A stretch of DNA of 7,775 nt from Desulfobulbaceae bacterium (GCA_026990725.1 JALXCX010000096.1:1-7775), one strand, 5' to 3'; positions 1 to 6,133 are shown, numbered from the stretch's first letter. Translations and numbers: made by a program. The notes: generated by a model not told the origin, from the letters alone.

Positions 1-191
1 TCATTCCTGATTATGACGGTCTGGTGATTCGCAGTGCCTCCAAGGTCCGGGAAGATGTAATCGAGGCGGTAACTTATTTTACTGAACACGGACTCTCTGT
101 TTTTTATGAACTGCTTGAAAATATAAAAGAATCGCTTCATATCGATGCTGCGATGGCCCTGCAGCTACCAGCGTATGGCAGCGATCTTTAA
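1..191 (+). CDS. 3' end of an unidentified protein gene (5' end outside the window)
   Basis: An open frame runs from the window edge (first full codon at 3) to a TAA at 189-191, giving the last 62 residues of a protein. The other two forward frames stop within the first 30 bases, and this frame has normal codon use, so it is probably genuine coding sequence. The visible part begins IPDYDGLVIRSASKVRED and ends LQLPAYGSDL. It looks soluble, with alternating acidic and hydrophobic residues and no membrane segment. The first 15 residues resemble the N-terminal motif of D-3-phosphoglycerate dehydrogenase, but what follows does not fit that family, so I give no function. The next gene starts 56 nt downstream on the same strand, so co-transcription is possible. 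Confidence 0.6.
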   Translation, partial: IPDYDGLVIRSASKVREDVIEAVTYFTEHGLSVFYELLENIKESLHIDAAMALQLPAYGSDL

Positions 192-247
192 AATATTGTT
201 AAACTGGAAACGTTTTTTTCTTAATTAATCCTGAACCGAGCAAGAGT

Positions 248-571
248 ATGAGCGAAAAAAAAAGTGACTGTGGATGCCCTGAAGGCAGGGTGAAGGACGA
301 TGATGGAAATTGTGTTATGCCGGCGGTTTCCTTTATCACTTTTATCCTATCGCTTAATACGACGGCGTTGTTTCATCTTGGTGATTTAGCTCATCCCGAA
401 ACAGGAAAAAAGATTATTGATCTTGAGCTGGCAAAGCACACCATTGATACGCTGGCTATGCTGGCAGAAAAAACCGGCGGGAATCTTGATGAGCAGGAAG
501 ATGAACTGCTGACCAAGGTATTGTATGAATTAAAAATGCGTTTTATTAAAGCATCAGAAGCTGTTGTTTAG
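248..571 (+). CDS. DUF1844 family protein, function unknown
   Basis: A 107-residue acidic protein. Residues about 27-105 fit the DUF1844 pattern as I know it: a hydrophobic FITFILSLNTTALFHLG stretch, then a DLELAKHTIDTLAMLAEKT segment, a GNL turn, and a helix with EDELL and LYELKMRF. The family is small, probably helical and uncharacterised; I know of no established biochemical role. The first 25 residues are an unusual polar tail with three cysteines (C8, C10, C22) and a DDDGN stretch before C22. The ATG at 248 is preceded only by a weak GAG-containing ribosome site. The stop lies 14 nt before ispE, so the two are very likely co-transcribed. This says little about function, because the cluster is a mixed housekeeping operon. 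The family call is from the conserved pattern, not a search. Confidence 0.88.
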   Translation: MSEKKSDCGCPEGRVKDDDGNCVMPAVSFITFILSLNTTALFHLGDLAHPETGKKIIDLELAKHTIDTLAMLAEKTGGNLDEQEDELLTKVLYELKMRFIKASEAVV

Positions 572-585
572 CTGGTTGTTTAAGT

Positions 586-1482
586 ATGGCCAAACATGAA
601 TTCTGTTATCATGCTCCTGCCAAGATTAATCTCTATCTGAAAATTACCGGGAGAAGGTCTGACGGCTACCATGAGTTAGAGACGCTCATGCAAAAGGTTG
701 CTTTGTTTGATCGACTCAACTTTACCCTTTTACCCCAAAGTGGTATTCGGCTCGACTGCGGGGACTGCGGGCTGCCAGAGGATAAAAACAATATCATCTT
801 CAGGGCGGCCTCACTCTTTTTTGACTTCACTGCAAGGCAACAGCAGGGGGTACAGATTGTCCTTGAAAAAAATATTCCAATTGCTGCAGGCTTAGGGGGC
901 GGGTCAAGTGATGCCGCCGCCGTCCTTCTTGCCCTTGATCGGTTATGTGCAACACATTGCTCTCGTAAAGAATTAGCGGATTTAGGGTTGCAGCTTGGAG
1001 CGGATGTCCCATTTTTTGTCTACGAGATGTTGACTGGCTGGGCAACAGGTATAGGAGAAGAACTCACACCTGCGACACCGATTACTGATTTTTTGGTTGT
1101 TTTGGCAAATCCGGGGATTTCTGTGTCAACAAAATGGGCTTATGAGACTTTTGCGTTGACATCGGCGGAAAATATTTTTAACCTATACTGCTCGCAAAAA
1201 GAGAATCATAGAAATAAGTCCGGAGTAAACGGCAAGGACTGTCCGTTTACACCGAAAGAACTGAATAATGACCTGGAAGATGTAACATCTGGTAAATTTT
1301 GTGTTATCAAGAAGATAAAACAAAAAATGCTTGATGAGGGGGCTTTGGGGTCCTTGATGTCCGGCTCCGGGCCAACGGTGTTTGGTCTGTTTTCCAAGGC
1401 GTGCCGTCAAGAGGCTGAAACGTGCTGTCGAAAGTTGCAAAAGGAATTTGATCAGGTTTATCTGGTCGCTCCACTTGCCTGA
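586..1482 (+). CDS. ispE: 4-diphosphocytidyl-2-C-methyl-D-erythritol kinase
   Basis: Cytosolic GHMP-family kinase that phosphorylates the 2-hydroxyl of CDP-methylerythritol with ATP in the non-mevalonate (MEP) pathway to IPP and DMAPP. The 298-residue product is slightly longer than the E. coli enzyme (283). Signatures in order: PAKINLYL with the probable catalytic K13; SDGYHELETLMQ (25-36); the Gly/Ser ATP loop PIAAGLGGGSSDAA (98-111); GADVPFF with the catalytic Asp D140; GWATGIGEE (151-159); NPGISVSTKWAYETF (175-189); and the C-terminal SGSGPTVFGLF (259-269). The extra length is mainly a polar stretch around 193-225, before the conserved NDLE, and its DNA contains an inverted repeat. The ATG at 586 gives a start flush with the family N-terminus, though no strong Shine-Dalgarno is visible; coupling to the upstream DUF1844 gene would explain that. 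Confidence 0.97.
   Translation: MAKHEFCYHAPAKINLYLKITGRRSDGYHELETLMQKVALFDRLNFTLLPQSGIRLDCGDCGLPEDKNNIIFRAASLFFDFTARQQQGVQIVLEKNIPIAAGLGGGSSDAAAVLLALDRLCATHCSRKELADLGLQLGADVPFFVYEMLTGWATGIGEELTPATPITDFLVVLANPGISVSTKWAYETFALTSAENIFNLYCSQKENHRNKSGVNGKDCPFTPKELNNDLEDVTSGKFCVIKKIKQKMLDEGALGSLMSGSGPTVFGLFSKACRQEAETCCRKLQKEFDQVYLVAPLA
1221..1254. repeat. Imperfect 12-bp inverted repeat inside ispE
   Basis: The arms are CGGAGTAAACGG (1221-1232) and CCGTTTACACCG (1243-1254), separated by 10 nt. Eleven of 12 positions pair, and the only mismatch is A1224/A1251. It lies in the part of ispE that encodes the extra polar loop of the enzyme. The symmetry is read directly; any function is unknown. Confidence 0.7.
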
Positions 1483-1522
1483 AAAGCGAATAAAGTAAAT
1501 TGATTTACATAGATTTTTGGAT

Positions 1523-1597
1523 TGGGGCGTCGTCAAGCGGTAAGACACAAGGTTTTGATCCTTGCATTCGGGGGTTCGAATCCCTCCGCCCCAGCCA
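1523..1597 (+). tRNA. tRNA-Gln (anticodon TTG)
   Basis: A full cloverleaf can be drawn by hand. The acceptor stem is TGGGGCG (1523-1529) paired with CGCCCCA (1587-1593), followed by discriminator G1594 and an encoded CCA (1595-1597). The anticodon stem is CAAGG (1548-1552) with CCTTG (1560-1564), enclosing the loop TTTTGAT with anticodon TTG at 1555-1557, which reads CAA and, by wobble, CAG. The T arm has the canonical GGTTCGAATCC around 1573-1583. The weak T1-A72 pair is a known identity feature of bacterial tRNA-Gln. The gene sits 40 nt after ispE and 55 nt before prs on the same strand; no convincing promoter of its own is seen, so it may be processed from the operon transcript. Confidence 0.98.
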
Positions 1598-1652
1598 TTT
1601 TTGGCCGGAACTGCAGTTTTCTATTTCATTTTGACGGACCGAGGCACTGAAT

Positions 1653-2591
1653 ATGCCAAATATTATTAAGATTTTTACCGGTAACGCAAATCCAGGCATT
1701 GCTCAAGAAATATGTAACTATCTTGATCTGCCATTATCCGCAGCAGAAGTCAAACAGTTCAGTGACGGAGAAATCTCAGTAGATATTGGTGAAAATGTAC
1801 GTGGTGCTGACGTTTTTGTCATTCAACCGACCTGTACCCCGGTTAATGATCATTTAATGGAGTTGTTGATCATGGTGGATGCGCTGCGAAGGGCATCTGC
1901 AAGGCGTATTACTGCTGTTATTCCGTATTATGGCTATGCACGTCAGGATCGTAAAGTTCGGCCCAGGGTGCCTATAACTGCTAAAGCTGTAGCAGAGATG
2001 CTGATGGCTGTGGGGACGAGGCGAGTACTCTGCATGGACCTTCATGCGGGACAGATTCAAGGTTTTTTTAATATCCCGGTAGACCATCTTTATTCTGCTC
2101 CGGTTTTACTGAAACATATCCGGGCTCATTTTGACGATGTTGTGATGGTTTCGCCCGATGCCGGTGGTGTTGAACGAACCCGGGCCTTTGCCAAGCGGTT
2201 AAATGCCGATCTTGCCATCATTGACAAACGCCGTGAGCGGGCCAATGAGTGTGAAGCCATGCATGTTATTGGTGATGTTGCAGGCAAAACCGCTGTTTTG
2301 CTTGATGACATGGTTGACACCGCCGGAACTTTATGCGGGGCAGCCTCAAAATTGAAAGAACGAGGGGCCAAGGAAGTTCACGCCTGTTGTTCTCATGCGG
2401 TACTTTCCGGGCCTGCGATAGAGCGAATCAATGATTCAGAGATAAAATCATTGGTCGTAACAAACTCCATCCCCCTCGGGAACAAAGGGGATAAATGTAG
2501 TAAAATTACAGTACTGTCGGTTGGAGAATTACTTGGTGAGGCGATAAGCCGCATCCATTCTGAGGATTCCGTCAGTTATCTTTTTGTGTAG
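1653..2591 (+). CDS. prs: Ribose-phosphate pyrophosphokinase (PRPP synthetase, class I)
   Basis: Cytosolic enzyme that transfers pyrophosphate from ATP to ribose 5-phosphate, making PRPP for purine, pyrimidine, histidine, tryptophan and NAD synthesis. The 312-residue length is typical. Visible signatures: FSDGEISVDIGENVRG (36-51); the catalytic flexible loop YGYARQDRKVRPRVPITAK (93-111); DLHAGQIQGFF (129-139) with the ATP-contacting H131; SPDAGGVERTRAFAKRL (167-183); K192 in IIDKRR; and the ribose-5-phosphate loop DDMVDTAGT (218-226). Nothing essential is missing. A GAGG at 1641-1644 sits 8 nt before the ATG, supporting this start. rplY follows after 65 nt. Pairing prs with ispE and rplY is a common housekeeping arrangement and does not imply a shared pathway. 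Confidence 0.98.
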   Translation: MPNIIKIFTGNANPGIAQEICNYLDLPLSAAEVKQFSDGEISVDIGENVRGADVFVIQPTCTPVNDHLMELLIMVDALRRASARRITAVIPYYGYARQDRKVRPRVPITAKAVAEMLMAVGTRRVLCMDLHAGQIQGFFNIPVDHLYSAPVLLKHIRAHFDDVVMVSPDAGGVERTRAFAKRLNADLAIIDKRRERANECEAMHVIGDVAGKTAVLLDDMVDTAGTLCGAASKLKERGAKEVHACCSHAVLSGPAIERINDSEIKSLVVTNSIPLGNKGDKCSKITVLSVGELLGEAISRIHSEDSVSYLFV

Positions 2592-2642
2592 AGTTTTAGT
2601 AAGAGTCAAGTGCGACTATCTTTGAAAGAATCCCGAATAACG

Positions 2643-2650
2643 GGAGGAGG
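2643..2650 (+). promoter_or_regulatory. Strong Shine-Dalgarno of rplY next to a small hairpin
   Basis: GGAGGAGG ends 6 nt before the ATG at 2657 and is the longest SD match seen in the window, as expected for an abundant ribosomal protein. A 5-bp stem TCCCG/CGGGA (2631-2635 with 2641-2645, loop AATAA) overlaps its first three bases but leaves GGAGG free. Confidence 0.7.
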
Positions 2651-2656
2651 AAAACA

Positions 2657-3214
2657 ATGATACAGGTTGATATACCGGCAGCAGTACGTACGGTTTTTGG
2701 AAAAGGTGAGAATCGACGTTTGCGCATGGAGAAAAAAACCCCGGCTGTTGTGTATAGCAAAGGTGACGACCCTGTCGCCCTGCAGTTTGATGAAGCTTCC
2801 TTGTATAAGAATCTGTTATTTATTCATGGACGAAATGCAGTGGTAACGCTTGATGTTGAAGGCGACAGTAAAGGTAAACGCCACGTTCTTGTCCAGGAGA
2901 TGCAAAAAGATCCGGTCGTCGAACGTTTGCTGCATGTCGATTTTCTTGAGATCGCCCTTGACGAGCCTGCAGATTTTATTGTTCCTATAAGGTTTACAGG
3001 TGTGGCAAAGGGTGTAGACCTTGGTGGTGAGCTGCAGGTAGGGTTGAACAGCGTGACGCTTAACGGCTGTCCGTTGGATATCCCAGATGAAATTGTTGTT
3101 GATATTACGCATCTTGAGCGTAACGGTGACCCCGTTTGCTGCTCAGATCTTGATGTGCCGGCCAAGGTATCATTGAAAAATGATCCTGCAAGCCGTTGTG
3201 TTTGGGTCATCTAA
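2657..3214 (+). CDS. rplY: 50S ribosomal protein L25, long (Ctc/TL5) form
   Basis: 5S rRNA-binding protein of the large ribosomal subunit. At 185 residues it has the two-domain Ctc/TL5 form rather than the single-domain E. coli L25 (about 94 residues). The N-terminal L25 domain spans about 1-93: RMEKKTPAVVYSKGDDPVAL (23-42) matches the family's RxxGxxPAVVYG region, and VLVQEMQKDPV followed by LLHVDF marks the end of this domain. The C-terminal beta domain (about 94-180) carries VPIRFTGVAKGV, GGELQV and the family motif CPLDIPDEIVVDI, then GDPV and DLDVP. The ATG is set by the SD just upstream. A strong terminator 50 nt after the stop suggests that rplY ends a transcription unit. Confidence 0.95.
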   Translation: MIQVDIPAAVRTVFGKGENRRLRMEKKTPAVVYSKGDDPVALQFDEASLYKNLLFIHGRNAVVTLDVEGDSKGKRHVLVQEMQKDPVVERLLHVDFLEIALDEPADFIVPIRFTGVAKGVDLGGELQVGLNSVTLNGCPLDIPDEIVVDITHLERNGDPVCCSDLDVPAKVSLKNDPASRCVWVI

Positions 3215-3264
3215 TGGTTGGCTAGGAAGAGAATAAGCCGGACTTCAGTTTTCGGTACTGGAAT

Positions 3265-3299
3265 AAAGTCGAAAGAGCGAGTGCTTTTTCGACTTTTTT
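3265..3299 (+). terminator. Strong intrinsic terminator after rplY
   Basis: The 14-bp stem pairs AAAGTCGAAAGAGC (3265-3278) with GCTTTTTCGACTTT (3283-3296) around a GAGT tetraloop. All positions pair, with one G-U wobble (3275/3286). The 3' arm ends in TTT and runs into three further T, giving a six-T tract at 3294-3299. It is oriented for + strand transcripts and ends 44 nt before the pth start codon. This is the clearest terminator in the window. Confidence 0.87.
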
Positions 3300-3343
3300 G
3301 TTCGTGTTGTGACCTGTTTTGTTTGCTTATATGGAGCCGTCTG

Positions 3344-3934
3344 GTGGTTGATTCCCGATATTTAATTGTAGGATTGGGTAATCCTGGCAGGAAATATGAA
3401 CTGACCCGTCACAATGCCGGATTCCTGGCATTGGATTATTTTGCTGATCAGCAAAATTTCACTTTGAGCCAGATGAAATGGCAGGCAGAATTTTGCCGGG
3501 TCAGATATGAAAATCTTTCTCTGTTTCTTGTTAAGCCTCAAACCTTTATGAATAAATCCGGTGAAGCTGTTGCTCGGTTTTCGGATTTTTACAAGATTCT
3601 TCCTGAAAGAATTCTGATTCTTCATGATGACCTGGACATGCAGGCAGGAAAGATAAAAGTTGTAACAAGAGGCGGGGCTGGTGGACATAATGGTATTCGT
3701 TCCATTATTTCACACCTGAACACCTCAAATTTTGCCCGGCTTAAAATTGGCATTGGCCGTCCTTCTCAAAATGAAAAGGGGCAGGGGATTCCCGTTGATC
3801 GATATGTCTTGTCTTCCTTTAATGATTCTGAACTGTCTGTGTTGAACAAAAAGCTTTCCCTTGTTGACGAGGCTGTCAAACTTTTTGTTACCAGAGGTCC
3901 CGCTGTGTGTATGAACAGGGTCAATGGACAGTAG
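3344..3934 (+). CDS. pth: Peptidyl-tRNA hydrolase
   Basis: Cytosolic esterase that frees tRNA from peptidyl-tRNAs dropped by the ribosome. With the GTG at 3344 the product has 196 residues, close to the E. coli length of 194. Signatures: LIVGLGNPGRKYELTRHNAGF (7-27) containing N13 and the catalytic H23; KPQTFMNKSG (64-73) with N70; HDDLDMQAGKIK (94-105) with D96; GGAGGHNGIRSI (110-121) with N116; and FARLKIGIGRP. These match the E. coli active-site set N10, H20, N68, D93 and N114. The frame is open further upstream, to a TTG at 3218, but that extension would translate the terminator and has no family counterpart. GGAG at 3333-3336 lies 7 nt before the GTG, which decides the start. Transcription must come from readthrough of the terminator or from a promoter I could not identify. 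Confidence 0.96.
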   Translation: MVDSRYLIVGLGNPGRKYELTRHNAGFLALDYFADQQNFTLSQMKWQAEFCRVRYENLSLFLVKPQTFMNKSGEAVARFSDFYKILPERILILHDDLDMQAGKIKVVTRGGAGGHNGIRSIISHLNTSNFARLKIGIGRPSQNEKGQGIPVDRYVLSSFNDSELSVLNKKLSLVDEAVKLFVTRGPAVCMNRVNGQ

Positions 3935-3962
3935 CCGGAATGTTTTCAGTTGTATCTCATTT

Positions 3963-3991
3963 TTGCTAAATTTAAAAAAATAGAGTATATT
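3963..3991 (+). promoter_or_regulatory. Probable sigma70-type promoter of carD
   Basis: A TTGCTA -35 box (3963-3968) and a TATATT -10 box (3986-3991) are separated by exactly 17 nt of A-rich DNA, in the intergenic gap before carD. The predicted start is near 3998, giving a leader of about 48 nt. A weaker second option overlaps it: TTGAAC (3990-3995), 18 nt, AATAAT (4014-4019). Confidence 0.62.
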
Positions 3992-4011
3992 GAACTATTG
4001 TATTCAGTTCA
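3991..4011. promoter_or_regulatory. Inverted repeat at the predicted carD transcription start (possible operator)
   Basis: TGAACT (3991-3996) and AGTTCA (4006-4011) form a perfect 6-bp dyad with a 9-nt spacer. It begins on the last base of the -10 box and spans the predicted +1. Size and position suit a dimeric regulator's operator, but the arms are short and this DNA is AT-rich, so chance is possible. Confidence 0.4.
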
Positions 4012-4045
4012 TTAATAATTGTTTTATGGGTTGTCAGGTGATGTT

Positions 4046-4549
4046 ATGAGTGAAGGTGAAGCAAGTCCGATGTTTGTAGCAGGTGATATGGCGGTGTACC
4101 CGGCTCACGGTGTAGGGTTGATTGAAGCTATAAAACAACAGAGCATTGGCGGGGTTGACCAGGCATTTTACGTCATGAAGATTCTTGACAATGACATGAC
4201 CATTATGATTCCAACGGCCACCAGTGAAAATGTTGGACTTCGGGCTATTATTTCCAAAGATGAAGTCAAAAAAGTGTTGGATATCTTAAAAGAGCGGGAC
4301 ATACAATTAAGTTCACAGACTTGGAACAGACGATACCGTGATTATATGGAAAAGATCAAAACCGGGTCTGTTTATGAAGTGGCTGTTGTCTTGAGAGATC
4401 TCTTTTTGTTACGGGTAGATAAAGATCTCTCCTATGGTGAACGGAAGATGATGGACACGGCAAAAAGTCTTTTGGTCAAAGAGATCTCGCTTGCCAGAAA
4501 AGTTGATGAGCAAAATGTTGAAAAACAGATTGAGAAATTATTCAGCTGA
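4046..4549 (+). CDS. carD: CarD/CdnL family transcription regulator
   Basis: RNA polymerase-binding protein of the CarD/CdnL family, which contacts the beta subunit and stabilises the open promoter complex, notably at rRNA promoters. The product has 167 residues, the usual size for CdnL-type proteins. The N-terminal Tudor-like polymerase-interaction domain spans about 9-65 (FVAGDMAVYPAHGVGLIEAI, then YVMKILDNDMTIMIPT and ENVGLRAII). The helical C-terminal domain spans about 71-167 and contains SSQTWNRRYRDYMEKIKTG, whose W93 corresponds to the tryptophan that wedges into the -10 fork junction in characterised members. The ATG at 4046 is preferred over upstream in-frame codons because AGGTGA (4036-4041) precedes it and the family motif begins soon after. 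carD is led by its own promoter and is followed after 2 nt by rluD. Confidence 0.95.
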   Translation: MSEGEASPMFVAGDMAVYPAHGVGLIEAIKQQSIGGVDQAFYVMKILDNDMTIMIPTATSENVGLRAIISKDEVKKVLDILKERDIQLSSQTWNRRYRDYMEKIKTGSVYEVAVVLRDLFLLRVDKDLSYGERKMMDTAKSLLVKEISLARKVDEQNVEKQIEKLFS

Positions 4550-4551
4550 TT

Positions 4552-5508
4552 TTGTCGGTATCCCCCTCGTCCACCACACATAATTTTCGTATTACAAAAG
4601 ATCAGCAAGGCGTACGTCTGGATCATTTTCTGGTGCGCAGCCTTGAAGGTAGTTCCCGTTCAAAGTTGGGCCGTTGCATCAGAGAAGGTCATATTCTGGT
4701 GAACAAACTAATAGTTAAGCCCGGTTATAAGCTACGTGCGGGCGATGCAATACAGGTTGAAATTCCTGTCCATTCTTCCGGCTTTGTCCTTGCCCAGCCA
4801 ATTGATTTTCAGATTCTCCATGAAGATAAATATCTGGCTGTTATCAGTAAGCCGCCGGGGCTTGTTGTCCATCCTGCTGCTGGACACGCCGATAAGACGC
4901 TTGTTAATGGACTTCTGCATCGTTATCCAGATCTTCCCGGCCAAGCCGGTGATCGTCCGGGAATTGTCCACCGGCTTGATAAGGACACCTCTGGTATTAT
5001 GCTTGTGGCCCGCACTGAGGAAGTTCAGCGGCTGCTTTCCGAAGCGTTCAAAAATCGTTTAATCGATAAATCGTACCGTGCAGTCTTATTACGCTGTCCG
5101 CCAGATGACACCGGCCGGATAGAGGCCCCAATCGGCAGGCATCCTGTTCAGCGCAAAAAAATGGCTGTCAATACAAGGCGTGGTCGTTATGCTGTGACCC
5201 GATGGAAAGTGGTGGAACGATTTTCCAACGGTATGTGTTTTGCTAAAATAGCTATTGAAACAGGGAGAACCCATCAGATTAGAGTTCATATGGCCTCTGT
5301 TGGCGCTCCGGTGGCCGGAGATGCGTTATATGGTGGTAAACCCCCGGGGACTGCCGCTTGTTGCCCGCCCAGGCAGCTGCTCCACGCTGCTACCCTTTCT
5401 TTTATCCATCCAATAACCGGAGAGAAATGCTGTTTTTCTGCACCCATCTGGGATGACATGTTCAAGTTTTTGAAGAATTTGCAGGAGGATTTTGTTTTTG
5501 GCTCCTGA
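4552..5508 (+). CDS. rluD: RluA-family 23S rRNA pseudouridine synthase (RluD-like)
   Basis: Converts specific uridines of 23S rRNA to pseudouridine; RluD-type enzymes act on helix 69. The 318-residue product has an N-terminal S4 RNA-binding domain (about 15-75: GVRLDHFL, SRSKLGRCIREGHILVN, GDAIQVEI). The catalytic domain follows: VISKPPGLVVHP (97-108), the signature HRLDKDTSGIMLVART (140-155) with catalytic D143, KSYRAVL (173-179), GRTHQIRVHMASVGAPVAGD (238-257) and LHAATLSFIHP (277-287). The S4 domain and spacing favour RluD/RluC-type over RluA; the exact target uridines cannot be read from sequence. The likely start is TTG at 4552, 2 nt after the carD stop; no strong SD is visible and no ATG lies in frame before the S4 domain, so translation is probably coupled to carD. 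Confidence 0.92.
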   Translation: MSVSPSSTTHNFRITKDQQGVRLDHFLVRSLEGSSRSKLGRCIREGHILVNKLIVKPGYKLRAGDAIQVEIPVHSSGFVLAQPIDFQILHEDKYLAVISKPPGLVVHPAAGHADKTLVNGLLHRYPDLPGQAGDRPGIVHRLDKDTSGIMLVARTEEVQRLLSEAFKNRLIDKSYRAVLLRCPPDDTGRIEAPIGRHPVQRKKMAVNTRRGRYAVTRWKVVERFSNGMCFAKIAIETGRTHQIRVHMASVGAPVAGDALYGGKPPGTAACCPPRQLLHAATLSFIHPITGEKCCFSAPIWDDMFKFLKNLQEDFVFGS

Positions 5509-6103
5509 AGAATCTCAGATAATCGGTATTACCGGCGGCATTGGCTCGGGCAAGTCCAGAGTTTGCAGACACCTTGCTCGATTCTGCCAGATTCCGGTTA
5601 TTGATCTTGATGAAATTTGCAGACAGTTACTTCTTTCCGGCCATGCAGGATGGCAGGTTCTCCGAACAGCCATTGATAAAAAATTTTTCTTGCCGTCAGG
5701 AGATCTCAACAGGGAACTCTTTCGTGAAGATCTTTTTTTAGATAAGGGTCTGCGTAGACAGGTTGACAAGGTTCTTCACCCTCTTGCTCAAAAAGAGATG
5801 AGGCATCAGGTGGGGAAAAAACAGGGCATGGTTCTTGTTGAAATACCTTTACTCTTTGAAGCTGGTTGGCAGGATATGGTTGATTTTATTGTAGTTGTGT
5901 CTGCTGATGAAACAACGCGTGTTCAAAGAATTGTCCTGAGAGATCAGGTAACTGAAGAGCAGGCCCGGCTGGCAATTCGGGCCCAGTTACCACTTGAAGA
6001 GAAAGCTTCAAAGGCTCACTATGTGGTTGCTAATTCCAGGAGTTGGGAAAAAACCTGTCAGCAGTTGAACCGTCTTGCTGAAGTATTGGGATGCAGGGAA
6101 TAA
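5498..6103 (+). CDS. coaE: Dephospho-CoA kinase
   Basis: Catalyses the last step of coenzyme A synthesis, ATP-dependent phosphorylation of the 3'-hydroxyl of dephospho-CoA. The product of 201 residues is normal for the family (E. coli 206). A P-loop GITGGIGSGKS (10-20) lies at the N-terminus, followed by IDLDEICRQLL (the DxD-type substrate region), a LHPLAQKEM segment, VLVEIPLLFEAGW (the conserved PLLFE motif), a VVSADETTRVQRIVLRDQVTEEQA stretch in the lid region, and a C-terminal VVANSRSWEKT. Two TTG codons are in frame near the P-loop. AGGAGG at 5483-5488 sits 9 nt before TTG 5498 but only 3 nt before TTG 5492, so I choose 5498. The start overlaps the end of rluD by 11 nt and its SD lies inside rluD, indicating coupled translation. 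Confidence 0.95.
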   Translation: MAPEESQIIGITGGIGSGKSRVCRHLARFCQIPVIDLDEICRQLLLSGHAGWQVLRTAIDKKFFLPSGDLNRELFREDLFLDKGLRRQVDKVLHPLAQKEMRHQVGKKQGMVLVEIPLLFEAGWQDMVDFIVVVSADETTRVQRIVLRDQVTEEQARLAIRAQLPLEEKASKAHYVVANSRSWEKTCQQLNRLAEVLGCRE

Positions 6104-6133
6104 ATATTTTTTTTGTCGGGTTTGCGAAAATAC

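Noticed and set aside
3..60. Phosphoglycerate dehydrogenase (serA) assignment for the upstream fragment
   Set aside because: Only a 13-residue motif matches; the following residues and the nearby C-terminus do not fit the SerA domain order.
1609..1618. AACTGCAGTT palindrome followed by T residues between tRNA-Gln and prs, as a terminator
   Set aside because: The dyad has no room for a loop and only four A/T-rich pairs would remain; it is too weak to call.
1505..1699. Minus-strand open frame across tRNA-Gln, containing GRRDSNPRMQGSKPC
   Set aside because: This is the well-known false protein produced by reading the antisense strand of a tRNA gene; the cloverleaf explains the sequence fully.
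3218..3343. 42-residue N-terminal extension of pth from a TTG codon, with a hydrophobic Cys/Leu-rich stretch resembling a signal or membrane anchor
   Set aside because: It would be translated through the 14-bp terminator, has no counterpart in the family, and a GTG with a well-placed GGAG gives the normal N-terminus.
4019..4045. N-terminal extension of carD from a TTG codon
   Set aside because: The region overlaps the leader and an alternative promoter box; the ATG at 4046 with AGGTGA fits the family start.
4394..4488. Three AGATCTC copies inside carD, one a 10-bp palindrome followed by TTTTT (4394-4407)
   Set aside because: All lie in conserved coding sequence and reflect codons for RDL, KDLS and KEIS; a zero-spacer palindrome cannot form a usable terminator hairpin.
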